54,701 bases of DNA, taken from positions 1 to 54,701 of the forward strand of contig CALJES010000017.1 of the NCBI GenBank assembly GCA_938074205.1, in the 5' to 3' direction. The notes beneath the pieces were generated by a model. That model worked only from the letters and a program-made list of their open reading frames with translations. It was not told the origin of the DNA and searched no databases. Made by a program: the position numbers and the translations under genes. The stretch comes from an uncultured bacterium (GTDB lineage Bacteria > Armatimonadota > UBA5829). Of this stretch, positions 8,134 through 17,108 are shown one piece after another. Within the stretch, counting starts at the first letter, position 1. The number at the start of each line of letters is the position of its first letter.

Positions 8134-8202
8134 ACTCTGATCCGCAAGTTCCCAAAGTAGGCTGAGCTAGTTAGGTAAAACCGATGGCCTACCGGTTTGG
8201 CT

Positions 8203-9318
8203 CTACTCAAACCACGCTCTAAGAGCTTGTTCGACGTCCTCGGGCGTAATAGCGCGCATGCAATCCGTGTTCTTGCAGGTGGGGTGCCTGAGGCAAGGAC
8301 TACAGGGAAACTCTTTTGCTACCCACACGAAGTTCTCCTTCCGCGGAAAACACCGCCATGCGCTCGCTCCAAAGAGACCCACTGTCGGCTTATCCAGCGC
8401 GACGGACATATGAAGCAGGCCGGTATCCACGCCGACAACGGCATTGCACTTTTCGATAATCGCTCCGGCTTGTTTGAGAGTAGTATGGCCCGCCGCAATT
8501 ACCGGTTGTTTTTGACATCGACGAGCGATTTCCCGTGCCAACGGAACATCCGCTGAGGACCCCAGGATTATAGAACGGACCTCATGCTTGTCGGAGAGCA
8601 TATCGGCAAGTGCCGACCAGCCCTCAATAGTCCAGTGCTTATTAGCCCAAGTCGTTGCAGGACAGAACGCAACTGTGCGCTTGCCGTGAAGTCCGTGAGT
8701 TTCAAAGAAACGCGTCGCGAACATGCGATCCGCCTCAGTAAGAGGCATGTGCATCGTTGTATCGGTGGATCTTACCCCAAGCTTTTTTAATAGATCCAGA
8801 TTGCGCTGTTGAGCAGTGGGAATACCATCTCCGGGTTCATATTTCTCGTTATAAAACAATACACTGCCCTCAGCGCCGTCAGCAAACCCTATTCTCCTTG
8901 GAGCCCCAGATAGCCAGCACACAATCGCACTCCGTAAGAGCCCTTGCAAATCCAGGCACACCTCAAAATTCCTAGAACGCAATTGCTTACGCAATAGCCA
9001 CAGCCCTCTTGCAAAGTTCAGCACCCTAGACAGAGGGCTTCGCCCCCTAGTTCGATCCCACACAATGACATCGTCCAGATACGGATTCCCTATGACTATG
9101 TCTGCAGCTTTCTTTTCAACGACCCAAGCAATATAGCTATCTGGAAACGCCTTACGCAGAGCTCTTGCAACCGGCGTAGCCATTAATACGTCGCCTATAG
9201 CGCTGAGCTTTACAATCAATATGCGCTTAACGCTATCCAATTGCTCCTTTTCAACCAGCTCTGCAGCAGAACGCGTTTCAGCTGCTTGCTCACGTATCAC
9301 CGAGGACCTCACGAGCAT
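8203..9318 (-). CDS. Heptosyltransferase-like GT9 enzyme (copy 1)
   Basis: A 371-residue GT9 enzyme of the WaaC/WaaF type. RILIVKLSAIGDVLMATPVARALRK starts the fold near residue 31. The donor site is VAFCPATTWANKHWTIEGWSAL and AVVGVDTGLLHMSVALDKPTVGLFG. A CSPCLRHPTCKNTDCM tail matches the neighbouring GT9. The first about 30 residues are a non-conserved extension; the true start may be internal. The assigned ATG overlaps the acyltransferase gene by 29 bases. Probably the inner-core heptosyltransferase I or II. Confidence 0.92.
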   Translation of the reverse strand: MLVRSSVIREQAAETRSAAELVEKEQLDSVKRILIVKLSAIGDVLMATPVARALRKAFPDSYIAWVVEKKAADIVIGNPYLDDVIVWDRTRGRSPLSRVLNFARGLWLLRKQLRSRNFEVCLDLQGLLRSAIVCWLSGAPRRIGFADGAEGSVLFYNEKYEPGDGIPTAQQRNLDLLKKLGVRSTDTTMHMPLTEADRMFATRFFETHGLHGKRTVAFCPATTWANKHWTIEGWSALADMLSDKHEVRSIILGSSADVPLAREIARRCQKQPVIAAGHTTLKQAGAIIEKCNAVVGVDTGLLHMSVALDKPTVGLFGASAWRCFPRKENFVWVAKEFPCSPCLRHPTCKNTDCMRAITPEDVEQALRAWFE

Positions 9319-10258
9319 ATTTCCAGCGATCGTGCAACCAAAGCCACTGGGATGGATTAGAGCGAACCTCCTGCTCGATTGCAGCGGTTAGCAGCGAGGT
9401 AAGAGTCTTGATGTCTTCCTCTTGGTCGCCGGAAGGGACAAAATTTATTTCGGGATAGATAACGACTTTGTATCTACCGTCCTGAAGACGGCGTGCGAAC
9501 AAAGGCACGATTGGTGCCCCTGAGCGAATCGAAAGAAAGGCCGGTCCTATGGCCGTTGCTGCTTGACGGTTGAAAAACTTGACAGGTATACCCTGCAAAT
9601 CGTTCTGATCCGGCAGCATACCGAGTATCTCGTTGTTTTTGAGTCTGCGAAATGCGCCTATTATAGGTCGGTCCTTGTCGAATACCCTGTAGCCAGCAGA
9701 CTCGCGGATGCGAGTGGCTATGCTTGTCATTCCTGGATCGTCACTATCGCGCGCTATCACGTTGACCGGATATCCCAAGACGACCAGTTTCCGAGCCAAC
9801 AACTCCCAGTTCCCGTAATGGGCCGTGACAGCAATGCAGCCGCGTCCTTTGGCGAGCGCGGCGTCGAGATTCTCCAATCCGTCGACTTCTACGAGCCGAT
9901 CTATCTCGTCTCTGGTCATCCATATCAGGCGGAAGAACTGAAGGCTTTCTCGGGCGAAGTGCTTGAAAACATCCTTAGCAAGCCGCTCGATCTCCCCCGG
10001 TTTTTTTTCAGAACCGAATGCCGCTGTAAGATTCGATAAGGCAGTGGTTCGATAGCGCTTTGAGACAAGAAAAAACAATGAGCCCAATATATCGCCCAAA
10101 TACTTCACTGCGCCTGGATTAAGGAATCGCGATGTCCTCGACAGCCACCAAAACGTGAACCTGCCGAGGAGCTTAAGTAGTCGTTTTTTGAGGGGCAACC
10201 GCTTAGCGCGCTCTGTTAAAAACAGTCTTGAGGAGTTCTGAAAATCGCTTTTCATCAT
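9290..10258 (-). CDS. Lipid A acyltransferase, LpxL/HtrB-like
   Basis: A 322-residue member of the LpxL (lauroyl/myristoyl) acyltransferase family. It has an N-terminal hydrophobic segment, the catalytic H-X4-E in AVTAHYGNWELLARKL, then GMLPDQNDLQGIPVKFF and GAPIVPLFARRLQDGRYKV. It acts at the inner face of the inner membrane, adding secondary acyl chains to Kdo-lipid A. The start used is the first of two adjacent ATGs (10258/10255), inside the end of lpxK; the longer reading would run deep into lpxK. No strong ribosome site, so translation is probably coupled. Confidence 0.9.
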   Translation of the reverse strand: MMKSDFQNSSRLFLTERAKRLPLKKRLLKLLGRFTFWWLSRTSRFLNPGAVKYLGDILGSLFFLVSKRYRTTALSNLTAAFGSEKKPGEIERLAKDVFKHFARESLQFFRLIWMTRDEIDRLVEVDGLENLDAALAKGRGCIAVTAHYGNWELLARKLVVLGYPVNVIARDSDDPGMTSIATRIRESAGYRVFDKDRPIIGAFRRLKNNEILGMLPDQNDLQGIPVKFFNRQAATAIGPAFLSIRSGAPIVPLFARRLQDGRYKVVIYPEINFVPSGDQEEDIKTLTSLLTAAIEQEVRSNPSQWLWLHDRWKYAREVLGDT

Positions 10259-11300
10259 CGATTTCGAGCTCGATATCGAGAACGTAAAGATTGGATAGAG
10301 ACCGCTTCCCTTCCAATCTGACAGCATCCTTGGCAGTAGTAACGACTGCTTCCGCCGCATGTGCTTTACACCTGGACGCTACGTAATCTATGTCAGCATC
10401 GGTGTACGCATGATGGTCGGGAAAAGTAATGTACTCACAGATAACAGCTCCCAAAGAACTTATCGTATCGCAGAACGAAAACGGATTACCGATTCCGCAA
10501 AACGCAACAACCCGTCTCCCTTGCAGCCATGCCGGATCTATGACCGAAGAATCACCTGTCAGGAGCCGTCTGGGTTTGCGGCGACACGGAAACAACTGGG
10601 CATCGGGTGCAATGGTATACAAGACATGATTTAGTTTGTCACTCTCTGTACGGCCTGCAGCAGGGCTGTTCACAAGAACAGCGTGCGCTCGACGCAGACC
10701 GGAGATAGGCTCGCGCAAGTCGCCCATCGGCATAACGTAACCACTGCCAAAAGGTCTCGCGGCGTCTATTACAACTATATCCAAGTCGCGATGGAGTTGC
10801 CAATACTGAAACCCGTCGTCAATCACTATTACACTTGGAGCAAACTTTTCGCAAGCCAGCTTTCCACCTGCGCGTCTATCTTTGCCGACAACGATTGGTA
10901 CCCCGGGCAAAGACCGTGCGAGCAACACGGGTTCGTCTCCGCATTCGTGAACCACAGAAAAGATCTGGTTTCCGTCGGACACTACGACGGGAGCCGAAGA
11001 CTTGCCTCCGTAACCGCGGGACAAGACAACAACAGACTCTCCCATCGCATCAAGCATCCGGCAAACTTTCTCGACCGCGGGTGTCTTACCCGTGCCGCCG
11101 AAGGTCAAGTTTCCAACACTTATGACAGGTACGGGAAGTTTGTGTCTTCTGCGTAATTCGCTTTCATAAAGCCACAGGTATCCGGCCAAACCAGCACAGT
11201 ATATAACGGAAAACGGCCAGGATAAACCCCTAAAAACCCACGAGAGGAAACCCCTTTCCTCGCCAAGAATTACTCGCTCAAAGTATCCCCTAGTCACCAT
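10203..11300 (-). CDS. lpxK: Tetraacyldisaccharide 4'-kinase
   Basis: A 365-residue LpxK, normal length. It phosphorylates the 4' position of the lipid A disaccharide. The P-loop is ISVGNLTFGGTGKTPAV; VVLSRGYGGKS, VIVIDDGFQYWQLHRDLDIVVIDA and the C-terminal FPDHHAYTDADI / VVTTAKDAVRL blocks are family hallmarks. An N-terminal hydrophobic stretch (VIYCAGLAGYLWL) anchors it to the inner membrane. It follows waaA after a 79-base gap and overlaps the LpxL-like gene by 56 bases. Confidence 0.96.
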   Translation of the reverse strand: MVTRGYFERVILGEERGFLSWVFRGLSWPFSVIYCAGLAGYLWLYESELRRRHKLPVPVISVGNLTFGGTGKTPAVEKVCRMLDAMGESVVVLSRGYGGKSSAPVVVSDGNQIFSVVHECGDEPVLLARSLPGVPIVVGKDRRAGGKLACEKFAPSVIVIDDGFQYWQLHRDLDIVVIDAARPFGSGYVMPMGDLREPISGLRRAHAVLVNSPAAGRTESDKLNHVLYTIAPDAQLFPCRRKPRRLLTGDSSVIDPAWLQGRRVVAFCGIGNPFSFCDTISSLGAVICEYITFPDHHAYTDADIDYVASRCKAHAAEAVVTTAKDAVRLEGKRSLSNLYVLDIELEIDDEKRFSELLKTVFNRAR

Positions 11301-11379
11301 GCCGGCCTATTTACACATCCAATACCATTGCCAAAAGCCACAGCAGGCTGTCAGTCCGTGCCCGGACTATGAAGGCATG

Positions 11380-12678
11380 CTAAACCTCAGATTGCGCCCG
11401 CCGCAAAAGATCTGCCAGCGCCTCTGCCGTGCGTCTTGATGCTCCAGCGTTGGCCGCTATCAGTTCCGCACATCGCTTGCTGATGTCCATCAAGAGTTGT
11501 TGATCCCCTATAAGTCGGATTATTTCTCGAGCGAGACCTTGAGCGTCAGATACTTCGAAACCAACCCCAGCCCTTTTCGCTTGATTTGCTATATCTCTCT
11601 GTTTGAACGTATAGGGACCGAAAACTACAGGCTTAGCCTGCGAAATTGGCTGCAATATACTGTGACCGCCTTTTCGAATTAGAGTTCCTCCGACGAATGT
11701 GATGTCTGCAATAGCATAGACTCTGGCGAGTTCACCGAAGGTATCAAGGATTATGAGGTCCTCTTTTCCTGTAACGGACTCTGGTTGACTGCGAAAACCG
11801 CAGGACAAACCAAGGCTGACAGCCAAATCGCGAATCTCCTTTTTGCGCTCTATCTGTCGCGGAGCGACTATCAAGCGCAAATCAGGATAGACTTTGCGAG
11901 CCTCGACAAACGCCTGGAGCACTGGCCGGTCCTCGCCCGGATTGGTGCTGCCAGCGACAAAAACACGTGCGTCTAACGGTAGTTTGAGCGACTCGCGAAT
12001 TTTCACCTGAGCATCATCCGACAGCGGACTCTCGGCTTCGTCTGCCTTGCAATTACCCGTTACCACAACTCGAGATGGATCAGCGCCAAGTGCCACAATT
12101 CGTTCAGCATCCTCTGCGGATTGCATACAAAACAAATCAATATTAGAAAGGGTCCATTGGTAGATCCATGGTGCTAGACGCGCGCCGCGAAGCGTCTTGT
12201 CTGACACGGTGCCGTTGATGATGGCATTCGGAATCCCGTGACGCCTAAGGACGTGCCTCAGATTAGGCCATATCTCAGTATCAGTGCTTGCAAAAAGCGA
12301 AGGCTGTGTGCGCCCTACTGACAGCTGAACGCTAGGCAACAGATCAAAAGGATAGTAGAAAAAAGCATCAGCACCTGCAATGCACTTTCGAGCCATTTCT
12401 TGACCTGTGTGCGTGGTCGTCGAGACCAAAACCACAACTTCCGGCATTATCCTCCTTAACTCTGCGACCACACCGGCACTGGCCACCGATTCACCTACTG
12501 AAACCGCGTGAATCCAAACACGGGGTCTTTCCGAAGGCAAGTCCGGCAACCGCACAAAGCCCAACTGGTCTCGCCAGGAATGAAACGATTTCCTCGTGAT
12601 AAATACCCGCCAAAAAATGAAAAGAAGAATCGCCGGCGAAAAGAGGAGAATTGTCAGATTGTATACAATGAACGCCAT
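11380..12678 (-). CDS. waaA: Kdo transferase
   Basis: A 432-residue 3-deoxy-D-manno-octulosonic acid transferase that puts Kdo on lipid IVA. The N-terminal membrane anchor is MAFIVYNLTILLFSPAILLFIFW. The catalytic Glu region is WIHAVSVGESVAS, followed by LVSTTTHTGQEMA, FASTDTEIWPNL and GGHSILQPISQAKPVVFGPYTFKQRDI in the donor domain. I chose the ATG at 12678, 14 bases after the DUF374 gene, because it starts at the anchor; an upstream start would add 18 unlikely residues. Whether it adds one or two Kdo units cannot be told. Confidence 0.95.
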   Translation of the reverse strand: MAFIVYNLTILLFSPAILLFIFWRVFITRKSFHSWRDQLGFVRLPDLPSERPRVWIHAVSVGESVASAGVVAELRRIMPEVVVLVSTTTHTGQEMARKCIAGADAFFYYPFDLLPSVQLSVGRTQPSLFASTDTEIWPNLRHVLRRHGIPNAIINGTVSDKTLRGARLAPWIYQWTLSNIDLFCMQSAEDAERIVALGADPSRVVVTGNCKADEAESPLSDDAQVKIRESLKLPLDARVFVAGSTNPGEDRPVLQAFVEARKVYPDLRLIVAPRQIERKKEIRDLAVSLGLSCGFRSQPESVTGKEDLIILDTFGELARVYAIADITFVGGTLIRKGGHSILQPISQAKPVVFGPYTFKQRDIANQAKRAGVGFEVSDAQGLAREIIRLIGDQQLLMDISKRCAELIAANAGASRRTAEALADLLRRAQSEV

Positions 12679-12692
12679 ATCGCAGAGCAGCT

Positions 12693-13445
12693 CTACCGTA
12701 ATGAACCTATCGAAGTTGAAAGTAGTTCCCAAGCCCGTTGCTCAGCAGCATTTATGCTTTGCTCGACCCGCTCTGCTGCTTCGTCCACGTTCTCGTCAGG
12801 GCCTACCTCCAAAAGTTCACCAAATACCAAGACTGCCCTAGCAAACGGTGCAGGGACCAGATGCGAATCCCACGACGGCGCCTGCAGACACGGTTTGCAA
12901 GCGACTCCAACGGGTAGAATTGGTGCTCCGGACCGCTGTGCCAAGTGAATGGTACCCGGCTGCACCTTCCGTACAGGCCCCTTTGGACCATCCGGAGTAA
13001 CCGCTAGAACATTTCCTTCGCGAAGCCTCCTGACAGCCTCCAACAATGCTTGGGCACCCCGCCGCGCACTGGAACCGCGAATGGTGACAAAGCCACGTTT
13101 AAGCAAGATCCTGTGCTGAAGCTCTCCGTCCTTAGAAAGTGATACTATTGAATAAAACTTCATATTCCGGCAGTAGTAGATGGGCAGAGTGGTAGAACCG
13201 TGCCAGAGGACTATCACTCCGCCCCTGCCCTCTTTTACCATTTGCTGCAACCGCTGCCAACCTTCAACCCTAAACCGTACTGTAGCACACAAAGCGGTAG
13301 AGACCAACCATAATAAGGTAAAGGTCGCCTCGAACTTTAACCGCTCCCACAGCGCTGTCAGACCGCGAGTGAATCCAGAACCCTTGGATCCCGAAACTGA
13401 AAGACGAGCGTTTTTGCTATCCACCGCACCCCCGCACTTTCGCAC
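12693..13445 (-). CDS. DUF374 lysophospholipid acyltransferase-like protein
   Basis: A 250-residue DUF374 protein. The family block GGVIVLWHGSTTLPIYYC (HX4D-like site replaced by WHGS...P), VSLSKDGELQHRILLKRGF, RGSSARRGAQALLEAV, LAVTPDGPKGP and QRSGAPILPVGVA are all present. DUF374 genes often lie beside waaA and are thought to acylate lipid A or another lipid. It starts with a GTG overlapping the msbA stop as TAGTG, preceded by GGAAG. A second acyltransferase (LpxL-like) is nearby, so the two may add different chains. Confidence 0.88.
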   Translation of the reverse strand: MRKCGGAVDSKNARLSVSGSKGSGFTRGLTALWERLKFEATFTLLWLVSTALCATVRFRVEGWQRLQQMVKEGRGGVIVLWHGSTTLPIYYCRNMKFYSIVSLSKDGELQHRILLKRGFVTIRGSSARRGAQALLEAVRRLREGNVLAVTPDGPKGPVRKVQPGTIHLAQRSGAPILPVGVACKPCLQAPSWDSHLVPAPFARAVLVFGELLEVGPDENVDEAAERVEQSINAAEQRAWELLSTSIGSLR

Positions 13446-15238
13446 TACAATACTTCCTCAGCTCGAAACTGAATCTTGTACATTCGCGCAAAAAGTCCGC
13501 CGCTTGCCAGTAGCTCGTTGAATGAACCCACTTCCAATATCTGGCCGCGATCCATTACCATTATGCGGTCAGCACTGGTCACCGTGGAAAGTCGATGAGC
13601 GATTACCAGAGTTGTTCTGCCTCTCATCAATCTTTCCAGTGCCTCTTGCACTACGACCTCTGATGCCGCGTCGAGCGAAGATGTAGCTTCATCAAGAATG
13701 AGTATCCGAGGGTTTTTGAGCAGCGCTCTGGCTATCGCAATTCGTTGTTTCTCACCGCCGGACAGGCCGCTTCCTCCTTCTCCCAATCGAGTGTCGTAGC
13801 CGTTCGGCATTGCCTGGATGAAATCGTGAGCGTTTGCAGCCTTGGCAGCTTCGATGATATCGAGCAAGTCGGCACCCGGACGTCCATAGGCGATATTCTC
13901 GGCAATAGTACCGCTAAATAGAATGGTTTCCTGGGGAACTATTCCGATGTGAGCGCGCAGGCTTGCTATTTTCACGTCCCTGACGTCGCAGCCTTCCACA
14001 AGCACTTGACCCGACGTGGGATCGTAAAACCTTGGTATCAAGTCGGCGACAGTGGACTTGCCCGCACCACTTGGCCCTACAAGTGCTATCACCTCCCCGG
14101 GTTCTATCTTAAAGGAGACTCCGCGAAGTATGGGTTCGCCATCGCTGTACTGGAAATGCACTTCTCTGAACTCGACGTGCCCCCGAACATCACGCAGTTC
14201 TATGGCGTCCGGTTTCTCGACCAAGTCAGACTTAGCATCGAGCAAATGGAAAATGCGCTCTGCGCCGGCCATTGTCTGTTGATAAAGCACGTTTATCTTC
14301 CCGAACTGTTTGCCCGCGGAAGCCACTATGAAAGCAAGGTACGTAAACTCGAAAAGTTTGCCGATTCGGATCTCTCCGTTTACCACCATCAATCCAGCGA
14401 ACAAAAGAAGCATTGCTCCCGACAGACCGCCCATGAACTCGACCGTTGGAATCACCGCTGCAGCCCGCCTGGCAGCTCTCAATGCGGCTCGCAGTGCCTC
14501 GGCATTAACGCGCGCGAACCTGGTCATCTCGTGCTGCTCCATAGAGAACGCTTTGACAACCCTTATTCCTCGGATTGACTCCTCAACCACCGTGTTAAGT
14601 TCGGCAAGCTTTTCCTGAGTATCTGTTGTTAGCCTGCGGATCTTCTTTGAGAGCCGGTCTATCAGCATCCCCATCAACGGAACGAATATCAGTGTAAGAG
14701 CCGCCAGTTTCCAACTTATGGCGAACAAACCAGCGAGGCCGACGACTATCAGAACCGGAGCGTCGATAGCTTGGGTAACCACCTGACTAGCGTTTGTAAT
14801 TAGTCCTACGTCGTAAGTAATGCGTGCAATGATGTCGCCCGTCTTGTTTCGATGAAAGAAGCTCAGCGGCAAAGTTTGTAGGTGATCGTATACCGCGCGG
14901 CGAACGTCGGCACCAATGCGGTTCGTTACAGAAGCCGTTAGGTAATTGTTGGCATAAGAAAAAAGTGCCTTTGGAACGTGTACCAATACGGCAAGAAACG
15001 CAACAATCAATATCAATGCAGTCTTAGCATGCGGCGGCTCAAAAATGCCATAGCGTAGGCCTATTTCCACAGGAGGGAGGTTGAGGACGTCTTTGCCGCT
15101 TGCAACAGTCGCAAACCAGTTGATGACCACTCCCAGTGCGCGGACGCACGCTGCGCTTATCAGACTGCATAGCACGGCCGCGAAAAGTCTGGCCTTATAC
15201 ACAAGAACGTATTTTAGAAGTCTCCTGCGCACGTCCAT
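13445..15238 (-). CDS. msbA: Lipid A export ABC transporter, MsbA-like
   Basis: A 597-residue half-transporter with six membrane helices (residues 1-320) and one nucleotide-binding domain. Walker A is GPSGAGKST, the Q-loop IVPQETILFSG, the signature LSGGEKQR, Walker B ILILDEATSSLD and the H-loop VIAHRLSTV. Its place in the lpx operon supports lipid A-core flipping across the inner membrane. Generic multidrug exporters share these motifs, so the substrate rests on context. No good ribosome site precedes the ATG; 59 bases separate it from the methyltransferase gene. Confidence 0.93.
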   Translation of the reverse strand: MDVRRRLLKYVLVYKARLFAAVLCSLISAACVRALGVVINWFATVASGKDVLNLPPVEIGLRYGIFEPPHAKTALILIVAFLAVLVHVPKALFSYANNYLTASVTNRIGADVRRAVYDHLQTLPLSFFHRNKTGDIIARITYDVGLITNASQVVTQAIDAPVLIVVGLAGLFAISWKLAALTLIFVPLMGMLIDRLSKKIRRLTTDTQEKLAELNTVVEESIRGIRVVKAFSMEQHEMTRFARVNAEALRAALRAARRAAAVIPTVEFMGGLSGAMLLLFAGLMVVNGEIRIGKLFEFTYLAFIVASAGKQFGKINVLYQQTMAGAERIFHLLDAKSDLVEKPDAIELRDVRGHVEFREVHFQYSDGEPILRGVSFKIEPGEVIALVGPSGAGKSTVADLIPRFYDPTSGQVLVEGCDVRDVKIASLRAHIGIVPQETILFSGTIAENIAYGRPGADLLDIIEAAKAANAHDFIQAMPNGYDTRLGEGGSGLSGGEKQRIAIARALLKNPRILILDEATSSLDAASEVVVQEALERLMRGRTTLVIAHRLSTVTSADRIMVMDRGQILEVGSFNELLASGGLFARMYKIQFRAEEVL

Positions 15239-15297
15239 ATGTTGTAAGCAAGCAAGGGCTGTGCTCGCCCAAGAAGCTTTGACGCCCTATTTAAGCA

Positions 15298-15876
15298 TTA
15301 TCGACCGAGCGCAATCAGATAAGCCAGCGGCGATATGTGAACGGTAAGAGCGTTGACAACGAGCATCGTCGAAAGAACCAGGTTCAGAAATGCTGTTCGG
15401 TGTTCGCGATTGGATACGACCCGATCCCACGAAAAGGCTCCGTTTCCAATACTCGGCCGAAGCTTCGGCAACAAACGTGGAACCCTGCTAACATACTCCT
15501 CATATACAGCACCGAACGTGTTTCGCAGTTTGCTCTCTTCAAACGCGATCGCCCCGCCGTGGAAAGCCCAGAATATCACAAATCCAATAGCGAATATATC
15601 AGCTCGGCCAAAAATAGCCAAGTAACCGCAGAATATGAGAAAGGAGCCGAGATATAGCGGGTTCCGGCACAATGAATAAGGACCCGCGGTGACAAGCTCA
15701 TTGTCCTTGCTGAGATAGCCAGCAGCTAACAGTCTGATTGCCTGACCTATGATAACGAGCGGCACGCCTATGACGGTGTAGCGCGGCACCGGACGCCCGA
15801 CGACAAGCACCAAAATACCCAGCATTGTCATAAACGCCGTTCGACGACGCCATAGGAATTGGACCATTATGTTCAT
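15298..15876 (-). CDS. Ste14/ICMT-like membrane methyltransferase in the lpx operon
   Basis: A 192-residue integral membrane protein of the isoprenylcysteine methyltransferase/PEMT group. It has four or five hydrophobic helices and the SAM-binding signature ELVTAGPYSLCRNPLYLGSFLI, then EESKLRNTFGAVYEEYVSRVPRLLP. The ATG at 15876 is preceded by GGGAG at 7 bases; a longer frame start at 15936 overlaps lpxB. It lies between lpxB and msbA. Leptospira LmtA, a Ste14-like enzyme, methylates the lipid A 1-phosphate, so this is a candidate lipid A phosphate methyltransferase; that step is inference from context. Confidence 0.85.
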   Translation of the reverse strand: MNIMVQFLWRRRTAFMTMLGILVLVVGRPVPRYTVIGVPLVIIGQAIRLLAAGYLSKDNELVTAGPYSLCRNPLYLGSFLIFCGYLAIFGRADIFAIGFVIFWAFHGGAIAFEESKLRNTFGAVYEEYVSRVPRLLPKLRPSIGNGAFSWDRVVSNREHRTAFLNLVLSTMLVVNALTVHISPLAYLIALGR

Positions 15877-15932
15877 ACTATAACTCCCATGCTGGCACCG
15901 CCAATCTCCAATATAATGACCGTTGGAATGAG

Positions 15933-17087
15933 TCAAGCGAGACCGCTCATTTCTAGTATAGCCTCCGCGGCACGCTTGAACACACCCGGCTGCCCCAGTG
16001 TTTGCCTGATCTCAGCAAGCGAACGCCGCATTTCATCCGCCTTCGATTCTTCACGGATCAGACTGAGCGCAGCCTCAGCAAGATTTTTTCCAGTAACCTG
16101 CTCATTGATCAACTCCGGACAGACCTGACGTCCAGCTATGAGATTGGGCAAACCAATAAACCCCTCGATTTCGTGTTTCCGCAGCCTGTATTCCAACCGC
16201 ATAAGCACCGTGCCTCGATAGAATATAATCATCGGCGTTCCAATAATCGCGGCCTCGAGCGTAGCTGTACCAGACTTGCATATAACAATGTCGCTTGCGG
16301 CTATGCAATCGTACGTGCGATTTTCCAGTATGCGAACGTCGACACTATCCCGCAGAGTTGCAAAAGCAGACTCCACGCTGGCGCGGACCCAATGACTTGT
16401 CATCCCAATGGGTACCAAGAACTGTACTCCGCCGAGCTCACGATTAAGTATATGCGCGCATCGGGCCAACTGCGGTAGATGTTCGACAAGCTCGTGCCTT
16501 CTGCTGCCTGGCAGCAAACCGACGACTGGCAAAACCTCACGAAGCCCGAAGCTGCACCTCAAAAAGTCCCTTCCGCCCGAGGGCACAACCAAGTCGAGCA
16601 ATGGATGGCCAACCCATCTAGCATCTACACCCTGCTTGGCTAGGTACTCAGCTGACCACTGGAAAGGGCAAATCACCTTGCCGCCAGCCGCTTTGAGCTT
16701 GTCCGCGTTTCCCGGGCGTCTTCGCCAAGACCCCGGCGGAATAAAGTAAACTACGGGAATACCTGCCTTTGCAACGACCTGGGCTAGTCTCAGATTGAAC
16801 GCTCCAAAATCTATAGGTAGAAACAGAGCAGGCCGATCCTTGAGAATCAATCTCCTTAAATGGAGATAACCTCGGGCGATAACCGGTAACGTCTTGGCAG
16901 ACGCCCAAATACCTATTGCCCCGCCGTTTGCTGTATTCAGCTTGATATCTACTCCGGAAGCTCTAAGCCTTGGACCGCCTGCGCCCCAAAACCGAAAGTC
17001 GCCACCCATTTCCCTAAGTGCCGCGACAATGTGCGCACCGTAGAGGTCACCTGAGGCTTCGCCCGCTGAGATGGCAATTGAAAGCAT
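15933..17087 (-). CDS. lpxB: Lipid-A-disaccharide synthase
   Basis: A 384-residue GT19 enzyme joining UDP-diacylglucosamine and lipid X. It begins SIAISAGEASGDLYGAHIV, has FLPIDFGAFNLRLA, YFIPPGSWRRRPGN in the place of the usual P-x-VWAWR block, GLLPGSRRHELVEHLP, and KSGTATLEAAIIGTPMIIFYRG. Length is normal for the family. It follows lpxA closely (21 bases). Lipid X, its substrate, needs an LpxH/LpxI/LpxG activity that is not in the window. Confidence 0.94.
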   Translation of the reverse strand: MLSIAISAGEASGDLYGAHIVAALREMGGDFRFWGAGGPRLRASGVDIKLNTANGGAIGIWASAKTLPVIARGYLHLRRLILKDRPALFLPIDFGAFNLRLAQVVAKAGIPVVYFIPPGSWRRRPGNADKLKAAGGKVICPFQWSAEYLAKQGVDARWVGHPLLDLVVPSGGRDFLRCSFGLREVLPVVGLLPGSRRHELVEHLPQLARCAHILNRELGGVQFLVPIGMTSHWVRASVESAFATLRDSVDVRILENRTYDCIAASDIVICKSGTATLEAAIIGTPMIIFYRGTVLMRLEYRLRKHEIEGFIGLPNLIAGRQVCPELINEQVTGKNLAEAALSLIREESKADEMRRSLAEIRQTLGQPGVFKRAAEAILEMSGLA

Positions 17088-17108
17088 TAGACTCTTTCGG
17101 GAAACACT

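Noticed and set aside
13949-14578. A 209-codon plus-strand frame
   Set aside because: Antisense shadow of msbA; the sequence is low in recognisable structure.
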